The translations under genes were made by a program, and so were the position numbers. Of a stretch of 17,326 nucleotides of DNA, positions 8,526 through 15,179 are shown piece by piece. The first letter of the stretch is position 1. Each line of letters opens with the position of its first letter. Location of the stretch: positions 1-17,326 of the forward strand of contig JANXTN010000044.1 of NCBI GenBank assembly GCA_025352435.1, written 5' to 3'. Below the pieces are notes generated by a model. It was not told where the DNA came from, searched no databases, and saw nothing but the letters and a program-made list of their open reading frames with translations. Source of the stretch: Ferruginibacter sp. (GTDB lineage Bacteria > Bacteroidota > Bacteroidia > Chitinophagales > Chitinophagaceae).

Positions 8526-9215
8526 TTATAATAGGGCAGGGGGACCACGCAAAATGCTGTGGCTTGCAAAAAGCGATGTAGATATACTCTCTGTAAACAC
8601 ATGTAGTCTTGCCGCAATAGTGTTCAGTAAATTATTTAGTAGTAATCTAAATGAAGATCTTATTGCTACAGAATGTATAAATGCCGATATATCATTTGTG
8701 TTATTTATATCCTTTAGCATGGAGGGTTGAATACTAAATGAAAGCTCCGCAGCGTAAGAAGCAATATCTGTAAACAGTCTGTTTGTTTGCCAGCTAAAGT
8801 TTAAAAAGCTACTCTTATCAAAAGCATCATTATCTATCCCAAGTAAATAAATTCCACCCCGCATGTCTCTCCCTGCAACAATTGCGTTGCCTCGTTGTAA
8901 GTCTTCATTTGCACGAGCAATGTGTTGTGGGGTTAGCTGGGCGCAGTCAGCACCAAGTACAATCAGTTTTTGGTATCCACCTTCAAAGGCTGAAGCAATT
9001 GAATTCGTTATTTTCTCAGCAAAGTTTTCACCCACCTGTTCTTTCTCGCTACAAGTAATTATGGGCAAATCAGTTTTTGCAGCAGCTGTGTAAGTTCGCT
9101 CATATAAGTGCTGCCAAACTTTAAAATCTGTTGCCGTTTTGCGAGAAAGTTTTTTAAACAAAACTTCCTCCTGCGGTAAGCGGCTAAAGATCAATATGGC
9201 GGTACGGTTTAGCAT
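8526..9215 (-). CDS. Divergent DUF2064 (TIGR04282-like) glycosyltransferase-fold protein
   Basis: 229-aa protein of the DUF2064 family, a GT-A-like fold related to sugar-nucleotide transferases. The recognisable core is GENFAEKITNSIASAFEGG (62-80), KLIVLGADCAQLTPQHI (83-99), GGIYLLGID (120-128), SWQTNRLF (141-148) and LKDINNTNDISAF (167-179). Family members near arsenosugar-type clusters are called TIGR04282. Two conserved sites look altered: the usual P.PG..KTRL loop near the N-terminus reads SRLPQEEVLFKKL, and the usual DGGYYLLG reads RGGIYLLG, so catalytic activity is uncertain. About 50 residues after the core are hydrophobic and unlike the family. It lies 46 nt after the DUF547 gene and 41 nt before the receptor gene. 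A pairing of DUF2064 and DUF547 proteins is often seen in other genomes, to my recollection, but no arsenosugar radical SAM (ArsS) or ArsM is in this window. Confidence 0.75.
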   Translation of the reverse strand: MLNRTAILIFSRLPQEEVLFKKLSRKTATDFKVWQHLYERTYTAAAKTDLPIITCSEKEQVGENFAEKITNSIASAFEGGYQKLIVLGADCAQLTPQHIARANEDLQRGNAIVAGRDMRGGIYLLGIDNDAFDKSSFLNFSWQTNRLFTDIASYAAELSFSIQPSMLKDINNTNDISAFIHSVAIRSSFRLLLNNLLNTIAARLHVFTESISTSLFASHSILRGPPALL

Positions 9216-9229
9216 CTGTCTAATTACGC

Positions 9230-9261
9230 CAAAATTACTTGTAAAGTTTTAACAATCTCAA
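9230..9261 (-). promoter_or_regulatory. Possible Bacteroidota promoter before the DUF2064-like gene
   Basis: On the minus strand TAATTTTG (9230-9237) matches the Bacteroidota -7 consensus TAnnTTTG, and a TTG at 9259-9261 lies 21 nt upstream as a possible -33 element. It falls in the 46-nt gap before the ATG at 9215, implying a leader of about ten bases. If real it starts a transcript covering the receptor and importer genes independently of DUF547. The match could be chance in AT-rich DNA. Confidence 0.4.
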
Positions 9262-10014
9262 TTATTTCTGTTCATTCAGTGCCCAGTTATAAGGCAGGTA
9301 ATCAATGGTGGAGCTAGCAACAATCTTTATTTTGCTGTATTTATTAATGTATTCAGTTTTTGTGAGTCCGGTTTTGGTAAAATCATCTCCATACCATTTC
9401 AATATGCTGGAGAGCTTTACAGCGGTTGGAGTAATTATGTTCTTAGATGTATCGTTTAAAAAATCAACAGCCCTTGCGTCCAGTTGTTTGTTCAATGTTG
9501 CCGGCTCAAAGGCTCTGTTCAACAATTTTGGACAGCTAAACGATGCACAGTTTATGGCAAAGTGTAGCCGAGGATCATTAAATTGTTTCCTCAGTATATC
9601 ATGCTCAATATTATTCAGCGTCATTTCTTTGCTACCTATTGTAAAAAACTTTTTATCCCATGGCGAGTTTTTGGTGGCAGTACTGCCAAGGTCTTTGATA
9701 CTTTTTAGCGGATAATTTTCTGTTATCAATTTTACCGTAAAAGCATTGTAGGCATTTATCCAGTAGGCAAATTTTTCATTCTTTGTTAGTGTCGAGTCCG
9801 GTGGGTTATCACTCAATAATTTTAAGTATCTGTCCAGCGCCGCCACATCTTTTATAAACCCTTTGTAGTTCACGTCGCCTTTGTTGTTCACATGTTTTTG
9901 CAACAACGCAGTCCATTGTTTGTGGCTAATAGCCTTTGGTTTGGTGGTAGGCTTGGCTGTAAAACCCAATACCATCAATATGCACAACGGTAAAAAGAAG
10001 AATAATTTTTTCAT
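9262..10014 (-). CDS. DUF547 secreted protein
   Basis: 250-aa protein with a clear signal peptide (MKKLFFFLPLCILMVLGFTA, residues 1-20), so it is exported to the periplasm or beyond. The mature part is a DUF547 domain with its characteristic motifs: FAYWINAYNAFTV (82-94), NIEHDILR (135-142), RLHFAINCASFSCP (149-162, with Cys156 and Cys161) and WYGDDF (207-212), ending YLPYNWALN. The biochemical function of DUF547 is unknown; the conserved His/Cys positions hint at an enzyme, which is inference. It is the first gene of the leftward cluster, preceded by a 374-nt intergenic stretch and followed after 46 nt by the DUF2064-like gene. No good promoter box was seen immediately upstream; TAnnTTTG is matched there only with a mismatch. 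Confidence 0.9.
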   Translation of the reverse strand: MKKLFFFLPLCILMVLGFTAKPTTKPKAISHKQWTALLQKHVNNKGDVNYKGFIKDVAALDRYLKLLSDNPPDSTLTKNEKFAYWINAYNAFTVKLITENYPLKSIKDLGSTATKNSPWDKKFFTIGSKEMTLNNIEHDILRKQFNDPRLHFAINCASFSCPKLLNRAFEPATLNKQLDARAVDFLNDTSKNIITPTAVKLSSILKWYGDDFTKTGLTKTEYINKYSKIKIVASSTIDYLPYNWALNEQK

Positions 10015-10081
10015 ATAGCTATGTACGAATAGTTACAAATATTGTTCGTTATTGGCACAAGTTATTTTTAAAAAAGAAAAT

Positions 10082-10214
10082 GTTTTTCTAAAACTTTTGG
10101 GGCTTTGGGCTGTGAGTCGTTGTTCAGCAGTTTTTCCGGGTGTTTGCACTACTCCTAGTATCTCCGCCTTTGGCGCATTCACTGTGGGGTAGTCTGCCTA
10201 TCCGGCAGCCTTTC
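10082..10214 (+). repeat. Dispersed stem-loop repeat, copy 1
   Basis: About 133 nt that align end to end, by eye at roughly 70% identity, with the reverse complement of 11010-11142. Shared blocks include CTTTTGGGGCT, TACTCCT, CATTC, GGGGTA, ATCCG and CAGCCTTTC. The core is a stem with arms ACTACTCC (10148-10155) and GGGGTAGT (10186-10193), one G-T wobble, and inside it a smaller hairpin CGCCTTTGGCG (10165-10175). A further inverted repeat CTGCC/GGCAG (10194-10198, 10204-10208) follows. No ORF of a transposase is in it; it looks like a REP- or MITE-like non-autonomous element or a structured RNA. Confidence 0.75.
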
Positions 10215-10275
10215 AGCAAAAGTTCTTTTTTCATCTTTCATCGCAGCGGAGCTCTCGTGAAACAAGAATTTAGAC

Positions 10276-10363
10276 GGCGGGTTTTACTTAATGCTGTTCT
10301 ATCTTTCAATGTCTGAGCTCGTGAAAACCCCGCCGGGACTGACCGTGAGAACCCCGCCGAGAC
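10276..10363. repeat. Tandem GC-rich 20-nt repeat with an inverted partner
   Basis: CGTGAAAACCCCGCCGGGAC (10320-10339) and CGTGAGAACCCCGCCGAGAC (10344-10363) differ at two of 20 positions and are separated by 4 nt. GGCGGGTTTTAC (10276-10287) is nearly complementary to the first part of each copy, so a long-range stem with a one-base bulge can form. The unit is much more GC-rich than the surrounding DNA. Its function is not evident; it lies just downstream of the 142-aa gene and could end that gene's transcript. Confidence 0.6.
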
Positions 10364-10388
10364 GAGAAATCCTATATTAGCTACAGTT

Positions 10389-10817
10389 TTACTTTGAATG
10401 AAACCACATAGTATCTGAAAACGTTTTGGAAATATTATTATAAGTAAACAACGCATCATATGTATAATACTCCTTAGATACCCTTGAAACAGTAAACTTC
10501 AGAGTTGAATTATTGCAAAATTCTAATTCCTCTTTTGATATCGACTTTGTAATTGAAATGAAATTGCATGTAAACACACATTGAGAAACCCATTTAATAC
10601 GCCAACAGGAAGTGTCTCCTGTACTTAAATCAATTTCTGTCTGTAGAGTGTCTTTTCTTACTATAATATGATGTGTCTTTTTTGAATTTGGATAGAAGTG
10701 AAAGGTGCCGTCTTTTACCAGCTGGCATTCAGAGCCAAAGTTGCTGAATGAGAGGAAGAAAACACAGCACATACAAACCGACAATAGGATCACTATTCTA
10801 TTTGTTTTCACTAACAT
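10389..10817 (-). CDS. Small secreted protein of unknown function
   Basis: 142-aa protein with an N-terminal hydrophobic segment (residues 8-26, ILLSVCMCCVFFLSFS within it) that reads as a signal peptide or anchor. The mature part begins ECQLVKDGTFHF (30-41) and continues HHIIVRKDTLQTEID and RIKWVSQCVFTCNF (73-86). This C..LK.G.F ... R.....QTE ... KW...C.Y pattern recalls a family of small Bacteroidota proteins that are common but uncharacterised; I recall it from memory only. Cysteines at 31, 71, 80, 84 and 101 could form disulfides outside the cytoplasm. The gene is monocistronic, lying between two copies of a dispersed inverted repeat with about 450 nt of non-coding DNA on its upstream side, so it may be an accessory gene. 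No promoter box was identified with confidence. Confidence 0.7.
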   Translation of the reverse strand: MLVKTNRIVILLSVCMCCVFFLSFSNFGSECQLVKDGTFHFYPNSKKTHHIIVRKDTLQTEIDLSTGDTSCWRIKWVSQCVFTCNFISITKSISKEELEFCNNSTLKFTVSRVSKEYYTYDALFTYNNISKTFSDTMWFHSK

Positions 10818-10896
10818 AATTTAAATAAAGTTACTGCTAACGTGTAGATTTAAGCAAATAACCACATTGTTTTTATTTTAATATTTTCCAAGTTAA

Positions 10897-10914
10897 GTTG
10901 TGCATATGCACAAC
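10897..10914. repeat. Perfect 18-nt palindrome
   Basis: GTTGTGCATATGCACAAC is a perfect dyad centred between 10905 and 10906. It lies 80 nt upstream of the start of the 142-aa secreted protein gene on the minus strand. Such a dyad could be an operator for a dimeric regulator, but no promoter box was confidently placed around it, and it could be a remnant of the repeat-rich zone. Confidence 0.5.
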
Positions 10915-11009
10915 CAATACTCTCTCTAATTTGTTGTACAAAGCTAAATTGAGGACAACATGTAAAGAGTGTCTTCGCTTCCATAAAGGTTGAGAACGGA
11001 TATGGAGAC

Positions 11010-11142
11010 GAAAGGCTGGCGGATGGGCAGTAGTACCCCGCAGGAATGAGCGCAGCGAAATGACGAGGAGTACTACCAACAGCCGCGACAACTGTTGAAT
11101 GTAGCCACCAGAGCCCACAGCCCCAAAAGCTTTAAAGAGAAC
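11010..11142 (-). repeat. Dispersed stem-loop repeat, copy 2 (opposite orientation)
   Basis: The reverse complement of this segment aligns with 10082-10214. Its core stem is better preserved than in copy 1: arms 11030-11039 (GTAGTACCCC) and 11067-11076 (GGAGTACTAC) pair over 10 positions, with one G-T wobble when read on the minus strand. At the seventh pair from the loop, copy 2 has G-C where copy 1 has C-G, a compensatory change. The two copies flank the 142-aa gene. No protein-coding content is supported. Confidence 0.75.
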
Positions 11143-11155
11143 AACGATAAAAAAC

Positions 11156-11185
11156 AAATTCCCCCCGGAGAACCGGCGGGAATTT
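11156..11185 (-). terminator. Intrinsic terminator downstream of lon
   Basis: Arms 11156-11168 (AAATTCCCCCCGG) and 11173-11185 (CCGGCGGGAATTT) pair over 13 positions with one mismatch and a 4-nt loop. On the minus strand the stem is followed by TTTGTTTTTTATC, a good U-tract. It lies about 95 nt after the lon stop, so it most likely ends the lon transcript and separates it from the repeat zone. Confidence 0.8.
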
Positions 11186-11280
11186 TCTTTTAACCCTTAA
11201 AACAACCAACATGAAATTAGTTGAGATAGAAAATGATGTACGGTAAAACTTTGTGCATGGTTTTACAGCATTAATATAAT

Positions 11281-13680
11281 TTATACAAGTGCAAGATCGA
11301 GCACCTGCGCCATTGTTTTTACATAATGAAATTTCATTCCTTTTATAAACAATGGGTTTATTTCGGCAATGTCTTTTTCATTTAGATAGCAGATAATGAT
11401 TTCTTTTATGCCCGATCTTTTTGCTGCCAATACTTTTTCTTTGATGCCGCCAACTGGCAATACCTGCCCACGCAAAGTGATTTCACCCGTCATCGCTAAA
11501 TACGGTTTCATTTTTCTTCCTGTAAACGCACTTGCGAGTGCGCTCATCATGGTAATGCCGGCGCTTGGGCCATCTTTGGGCGTTGCACCTTCGGGCACAT
11601 GTATGTGTATGTTCTTTTTGGTAAAAAGCTCTGGGTCTATGCCGGCTTTTTTTGCATTCGCTTTTAGCCATGTGTAAGCAGTGGTGGCGCTTTCCTTCAT
11701 CACATTGCCGAGGTTGCCCGTCAATTGTAGGTCGCCTTTGCCTTCGCTCAATTGTGTTTCTATGAACAAAATATCTCCGCCAACGTAGGTCCATGCAAGT
11801 CCAACGGCCACACCTGGCATGCCTGCAGTTTTGTATAATTCGTTGCTGTATTTTGTTTTGCCCAAAATCTTTTCTACATCATTATTGGTAATGGTGGCTT
11901 TTAGCTTACCACGCATCACGAGTTCTTTTGCCTGATAGCGCATAATGCTTGCAAGTTGTCTGTCAAGTTCACGTACGCCGCTTTCACGGGTGTAATCTTC
12001 AATGACTTTTTGCAGCACCACATCGCTCATTTTAAAGCTCTCAGGCTTCAGGCCATGCATTTCTTTTTCCTTAGGCATTAAGTGGCGCTTGGCGATTTCT
12101 ATCTTTTCTTCTACTGCATATCCGCTTAAGTCAATTACCTCTAAACGGTCTCTCAGTGCAGGTTGTATGTTATTAATATTATTTGCAGTTGCTATAAAAA
12201 GTACTTTGCTTAGGTCATACTCAAGCTCCAGATAATTATCGTAAAAAGTATTGTTTTGTTCAGGGTCTAAAACTTCAAGAAGAGCAGAAGATGGATCTCC
12301 ACGTTGGTCAGATCCTACCTTATCAATTTCATCTAATATCATTACGGGGTTACCGCTTTTTGCTTTGCGGATAGATTGTAATATTCTGCCCGGCATGGCA
12401 CCAATGTATGTTTTGCGATGGCCACGTATTTCGCTTTCGTCATGCACACCACCCAAACTTAGCCGTACATATTTTCTATTTATGGCTGCTGCTATGCTTT
12501 TACCCAAACTTGTTTTGCCAATGCCCGGAGGGCCTACAAAACAAAGAATTGGACTTTTCATATCACCTTTTAATTTAAGCACAGCCAGGTATTCCAGTAT
12601 GCGTTCTTTTATTTTGTGCATACCATAATGATCATGATCCAATACCTTCTTTGCCTTTTTAAGATCGTAGGAATCATTGGTAAAATCATCCCATGGCAAA
12701 TCAAGCATTAAATCTAAATGGTTGTACACAACAGAATAATCGGGTGTAGACGGATGCATCCGCTCCAATTTCTCCGCGCCTTTTTTAAACATTTCCGCAG
12801 CTGCTGCAGACCATTTTTTAGATGCTGCTTTGTGCTGCATATCTTTAACCTCCGCCACATTATCGCCCCCTAGTTCATCTTTAATGGCTTTCATTTGCTG
12901 CTGCAAAAAATATTCTCTTTGCTGCTTATCAAGCTCCGCACGGGTTTTAGTGGTAACCTTGTTTTTTAATTCTGCATATTGAAGCTCAGTATGCATCAGG
13001 TTCATCAACAATTCAGCACGTTCCTTTAGGTCGCTAATTTCCAGCAAGCGTTGCTTTTCTTTAAGGTCGCTGTTTAAGTTACTGCTTACAAAGTGTATAA
13101 GGAAAGAAGGGTTCTCTATGTTTTTTAAGATTATACCTGCCTCGCTAGGTATGTTTGGAGAGAGCCCAATGATTTGTGCAGCAAGGTCTTTCACACTTCC
13201 CACCAATGCATCAAGCCCCGCATCTCCTTTGTGTTTTTCCTCCTCTAGTATTTTTATTTTGGCTTTAAAATAAGGCTCTTCAGATGTTATTTCCTGCAGC
13301 TCAAATCTTTTGCGTCCTTGAATAATAATTGTTGTTCCGCCGTCGGGCATCTTTATCAGTTTAACCAACTTAGCTACCGTTCCTATTTTTTCAAGATCGG
13401 CAATTTGCGGCTCTTCTATATTGCTGTCTTTTTGCGCAACAACACCTACCATTTTGTCAGCTTTGTAAGCATCTGTTACCGCCTTTATACTTTTATCTCG
13501 GCCAACAGTTATTGGTATTACTACACCAGGAAAAAGTACTGTATTTCTTAAAGGAAGTATAGGCAATTCATCGGGCAGTTCAAGATCGTCGCCATTTCCA
13601 TCTTCATCTTCAGTTAGAGGTATGATGGGCATAAATTCCATATCATCATCTTGCCCTTGCATAAAAAAATTCTTTGTCAT
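11281..13680 (-). CDS. lon: ATP-dependent Lon protease
   Basis: 799-aa Lon (LonA type), the cytoplasmic AAA+ serine protease that degrades misfolded and selected regulatory proteins. An acidic N-terminal extension of about 37 residues precedes the LON substrate-binding domain, which starts at LPILPLRNTVLFPG (39-52). The AAA+ module has Walker A GPPGIGKT (383-390), Walker B MILDEIDK (447-454) and the sensor/arginine region ALRDRLEVI (508-516). The protease domain has the catalytic Ser706 in DGPSAG (703-708) and Lys749 in GGIKEK (744-749), at the same 43-residue spacing as E. coli Ser679/Lys722. The length fits the family and no defect is seen. It is followed by a strong terminator and lies 150 nt downstream of the histidine kinase gene; a candidate promoter in that gap suggests it can be transcribed alone. 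Confidence 0.98.
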   Translation of the reverse strand: MTKNFFMQGQDDDMEFMPIIPLTEDEDGNGDDLELPDELPILPLRNTVLFPGVVIPITVGRDKSIKAVTDAYKADKMVGVVAQKDSNIEEPQIADLEKIGTVAKLVKLIKMPDGGTTIIIQGRKRFELQEITSEEPYFKAKIKILEEEKHKGDAGLDALVGSVKDLAAQIIGLSPNIPSEAGIILKNIENPSFLIHFVSSNLNSDLKEKQRLLEISDLKERAELLMNLMHTELQYAELKNKVTTKTRAELDKQQREYFLQQQMKAIKDELGGDNVAEVKDMQHKAASKKWSAAAAEMFKKGAEKLERMHPSTPDYSVVYNHLDLMLDLPWDDFTNDSYDLKKAKKVLDHDHYGMHKIKERILEYLAVLKLKGDMKSPILCFVGPPGIGKTSLGKSIAAAINRKYVRLSLGGVHDESEIRGHRKTYIGAMPGRILQSIRKAKSGNPVMILDEIDKVGSDQRGDPSSALLEVLDPEQNNTFYDNYLELEYDLSKVLFIATANNINNIQPALRDRLEVIDLSGYAVEEKIEIAKRHLMPKEKEMHGLKPESFKMSDVVLQKVIEDYTRESGVRELDRQLASIMRYQAKELVMRGKLKATITNNDVEKILGKTKYSNELYKTAGMPGVAVGLAWTYVGGDILFIETQLSEGKGDLQLTGNLGNVMKESATTAYTWLKANAKKAGIDPELFTKKNIHIHVPEGATPKDGPSAGITMMSALASAFTGRKMKPYLAMTGEITLRGQVLPVGGIKEKVLAAKRSGIKEIIICYLNEKDIAEINPLFIKGMKFHYVKTMAQVLDLALV

Positions 13681-13706
13681 CTAAAAAGTTTAGTTCATCA
13701 ATTTGG

Positions 13707-13714
13707 CAAAAGTA
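13707..13714 (-). promoter_or_regulatory. Possible -7 promoter box of lon
   Basis: On the minus strand TACTTTTG matches the Bacteroidota TAnnTTTG element and ends 26 nt upstream of the lon ATG, giving a leader of about 20 nt. No TTG-type -33 element is seen at the usual distance, so the match is only half convincing. The related string GGCAAAAGTAA also occurs near the right end of the window (17307-17317), within another promoter-like region. Confidence 0.4.
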
Positions 13715-13830
13715 AAGGGTAAAAACCGTAAAATTTTGCGGAACTCTTAATAGACAATATTAGTGCCGATAAGGGACATAACTTATTTAGTTACTTTGGA
13801 GATTAGCGAGTTACTATAAATGCCTGAGAG

Positions 13831-14937
13831 TTAATCCTTGGGCAGCTCAATTAAAAAAGTCGTTCCTATACCAGGTGTACTTTGTACTGATATTTTTCCA
13901 TGGTGTAATTCTATAATTCGTTTGCAGGTTGACAATCCAATCCCGGAACCCTCGTACTCATCCTTTGAATGCAAGCGTTTAAAGGTTTTAAATATTTTTT
14001 CCAGATCCTGTTTTTCTATTCCAATACCATTATCTGAAATACTAATAACAACGTTATTTCCATCTGTAACACTCTTTACAAATATTACAGGATCGCTTTT
14101 GGAAAACTTTATGGCATTACTTATAATATTCATGAATACTTGCGCCAAGTAAGCTTTGTTGCCCAAAACTGATGGAAGAGGAGATGTATTTATAGCGGCT
14201 TTTTTTTCTGTAATCTTAACTTCAAGATCGGAAAGTGCCATGGCTAAAACTTCATTCATATTTACATTCGTCAATTCAATTTCCCTATCAATTGTAGAAA
14301 TAGTAAGCACATCTTTTACCAAGTTTTGCATCCTTCCTGCTGAGGATTCTATTCTATCCACCAATTGTCTGTTCCTGTCTGATAAATCTGGATTGGAACT
14401 TCTTAATACAGATGAAAAAGTTCTTATTTTTCTGAGAGGCTCCTGCAAGTCGTGCGAAGCAATATGAGCAAAAGAAGCAAGGTTTGCATTTGCTTCAGCC
14501 AGTCTAAGTTCTGCTTGTTTTCGTCGGGCTATTTCATCTTCTAATTCAAGATTTGTTTTTTGGGAAAATAAAACAGGAAGTATTTTAAAAAGTTCACGAA
14601 CCGTAAAAATGCTTACGATGCCTGTTGCAAACTTTACAAGCCCACCAAGTCTGTACATTGGTATCCAAAACATCATGGCATCTATAAAATGCGTACTGCC
14701 ACATAATAAAATAAAGGTGGCAAATAAAATATACACTCCGCTAAATTTTACCTGACCTTTTTTGCCCGTAAAATATTTAAGAATGATGATAGGTATAAGA
14801 AAGTAAGCGAGCCAGATCATTGTATCACTTATGATGTAAAGCCAACCGTGAAAGTCTGACCATGTTCCGCAATGCCATCTTGCAGGCCATTGCTCAGTAG
14901 CAAATAGACCGGAGAAAAATTCTACAACCTGATGCAT
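13831..14937 (-). CDS. Histidine kinase with an ethylene-receptor-type membrane domain
   Basis: 368-aa sensor kinase. Residues about 31-120 form three membrane helices resembling the ethylene-binding domain of plant ETR1 and cyanobacterial Etr1. ISDTMIWLAYFLIP (36-49) and FILLCGSTH (75-83) match ETR1, and the seven residues reported as needed for ethylene binding there are all present: Asp38, Tyr45, Ile48, Pro49, Ile76, Cys79 and His83. Cys and His bind the copper cofactor in ETR1. A helical linker (120-153) leads straight to HisKA, with the phospho-acceptor His162 in SHDLQEP, then HATPase_c with Asn274 (N box), DNGIGI (302-307) and GSGIGLS (330-336), all intact. There is no GAF, PAS or receiver domain, unlike ETR1. 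No response regulator is nearby, so it is an orphan kinase here. Ethylene or another small hydrophobic ligand, or a copper/redox signal, are possible inputs. lon follows after 150 nt; a functional link is not shown. Confidence 0.9.
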   Translation of the reverse strand: MHQVVEFFSGLFATEQWPARWHCGTWSDFHGWLYIISDTMIWLAYFLIPIIILKYFTGKKGQVKFSGVYILFATFILLCGSTHFIDAMMFWIPMYRLGGLVKFATGIVSIFTVRELFKILPVLFSQKTNLELEDEIARRKQAELRLAEANANLASFAHIASHDLQEPLRKIRTFSSVLRSSNPDLSDRNRQLVDRIESSAGRMQNLVKDVLTISTIDREIELTNVNMNEVLAMALSDLEVKITEKKAAINTSPLPSVLGNKAYLAQVFMNIISNAIKFSKSDPVIFVKSVTDGNNVVISISDNGIGIEKQDLEKIFKTFKRLHSKDEYEGSGIGLSTCKRIIELHHGKISVQSTPGIGTTFLIELPKD

Positions 14938-15120
14938 ATTTTTAATTTAAAATTAACTGAGTAATAAATAAAGTTTGGAAAACCCCAATAAATAAATGTA
15001 GAAAGTAATTGCGTAGGCTGTACATTTCATTATAAAACTTTCGTACAAAAGGCTTACCAAAAAGACATTTTTTTACAAATGCAAGTAGTAAAGCTTGCGC
15101 AAATAGAGGCGCATGAAAAA

Positions 15121-15147
15121 TATTTTAATTCCCAATGAATTAAAATA
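15121..15147 (-). terminator. AT-rich hairpin after the VIT-family gene, possible terminator
   Basis: Perfect 11-nt arms TATTTTAATTC (15121-15131) and GAATTAAAATA (15137-15147) enclose a 5-nt loop. On the minus strand the stem is followed by TTTTTCATGC. It lies 33 nt after the stop of the transporter gene and 184 nt before the start of the kinase gene. The stem has little GC, so termination would be weak. Nothing else was recognised in 14938-15179 and no TAnnTTTG box was found for the kinase. Confidence 0.5.
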
Positions 15148-15179
15148 AAGATGCAGCACAATAAGATTTTAATAATTTT

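Larger units (their letters stand above)
10015..10388. other. Non-coding stretch rich in repeats
   Basis: No convincing gene is seen in these 374 nt. The stretch holds one copy of the dispersed stem-loop repeat (10082-10214), the tandem GC-rich 20-nt repeat (10320-10363), and a block at 10276-10287 complementary to it. Its composition is clearly more GC-rich and less gene-like than the flanks. An open frame of 73 codons across 10238-10459 exists on the minus strand but follows the repeats and resembles no protein. Confidence 0.7.
10818..11280. other. Non-coding stretch with palindrome, repeat copy and lon terminator
   Basis: No convincing gene is seen in 463 nt. The stretch holds a perfect 18-nt palindrome (10897-10914), the second copy of the dispersed repeat (11010-11142), a short inverted repeat CAACAG/CTGTTG (11077-11082 and 11092-11097) and the intrinsic terminator of lon (11156-11185). 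Nothing was recognised in 11186-11280. A 94-codon minus-strand frame at 10873-11157 runs straight through the repeat and is rejected as a gene. Confidence 0.7.

Noticed and set aside
10320..10363. Tandem 20-nt repeats considered as a CRISPR array
   Set aside because: Only two copies with a 4-nt gap; no spacer-length intervals and no cas genes in the window.
10238..10459. 73-codon minus-strand open frame
   Set aside because: It overlaps the GC-rich tandem repeat and the end of the 142-aa gene, and the product (repeated AGFSR..P) merely translates the repeats.
10820..10920. GCTAACG-like string and nearby dyad considered as an integron attC site
   Set aside because: No matching GTTRRRY partner at the required distance was found, and no integrase or cassette series is present.
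10873..11157. 94-codon minus-strand open frame in the repeat zone
   Set aside because: It runs through the dispersed repeat and the 18-nt palindrome, has no recognisable protein pattern, and its frame is not kept in the other repeat copy.
11396..12628. Long plus-strand open frames opposite lon
   Set aside because: They are antisense shadows of a fully conserved lon coding frame and resemble no protein.
13781..13820. Direct repeat AGTTACT before lon
   Set aside because: Seven bases repeated once in AT-rich DNA is expected by chance; no dyad or regulator site pattern.
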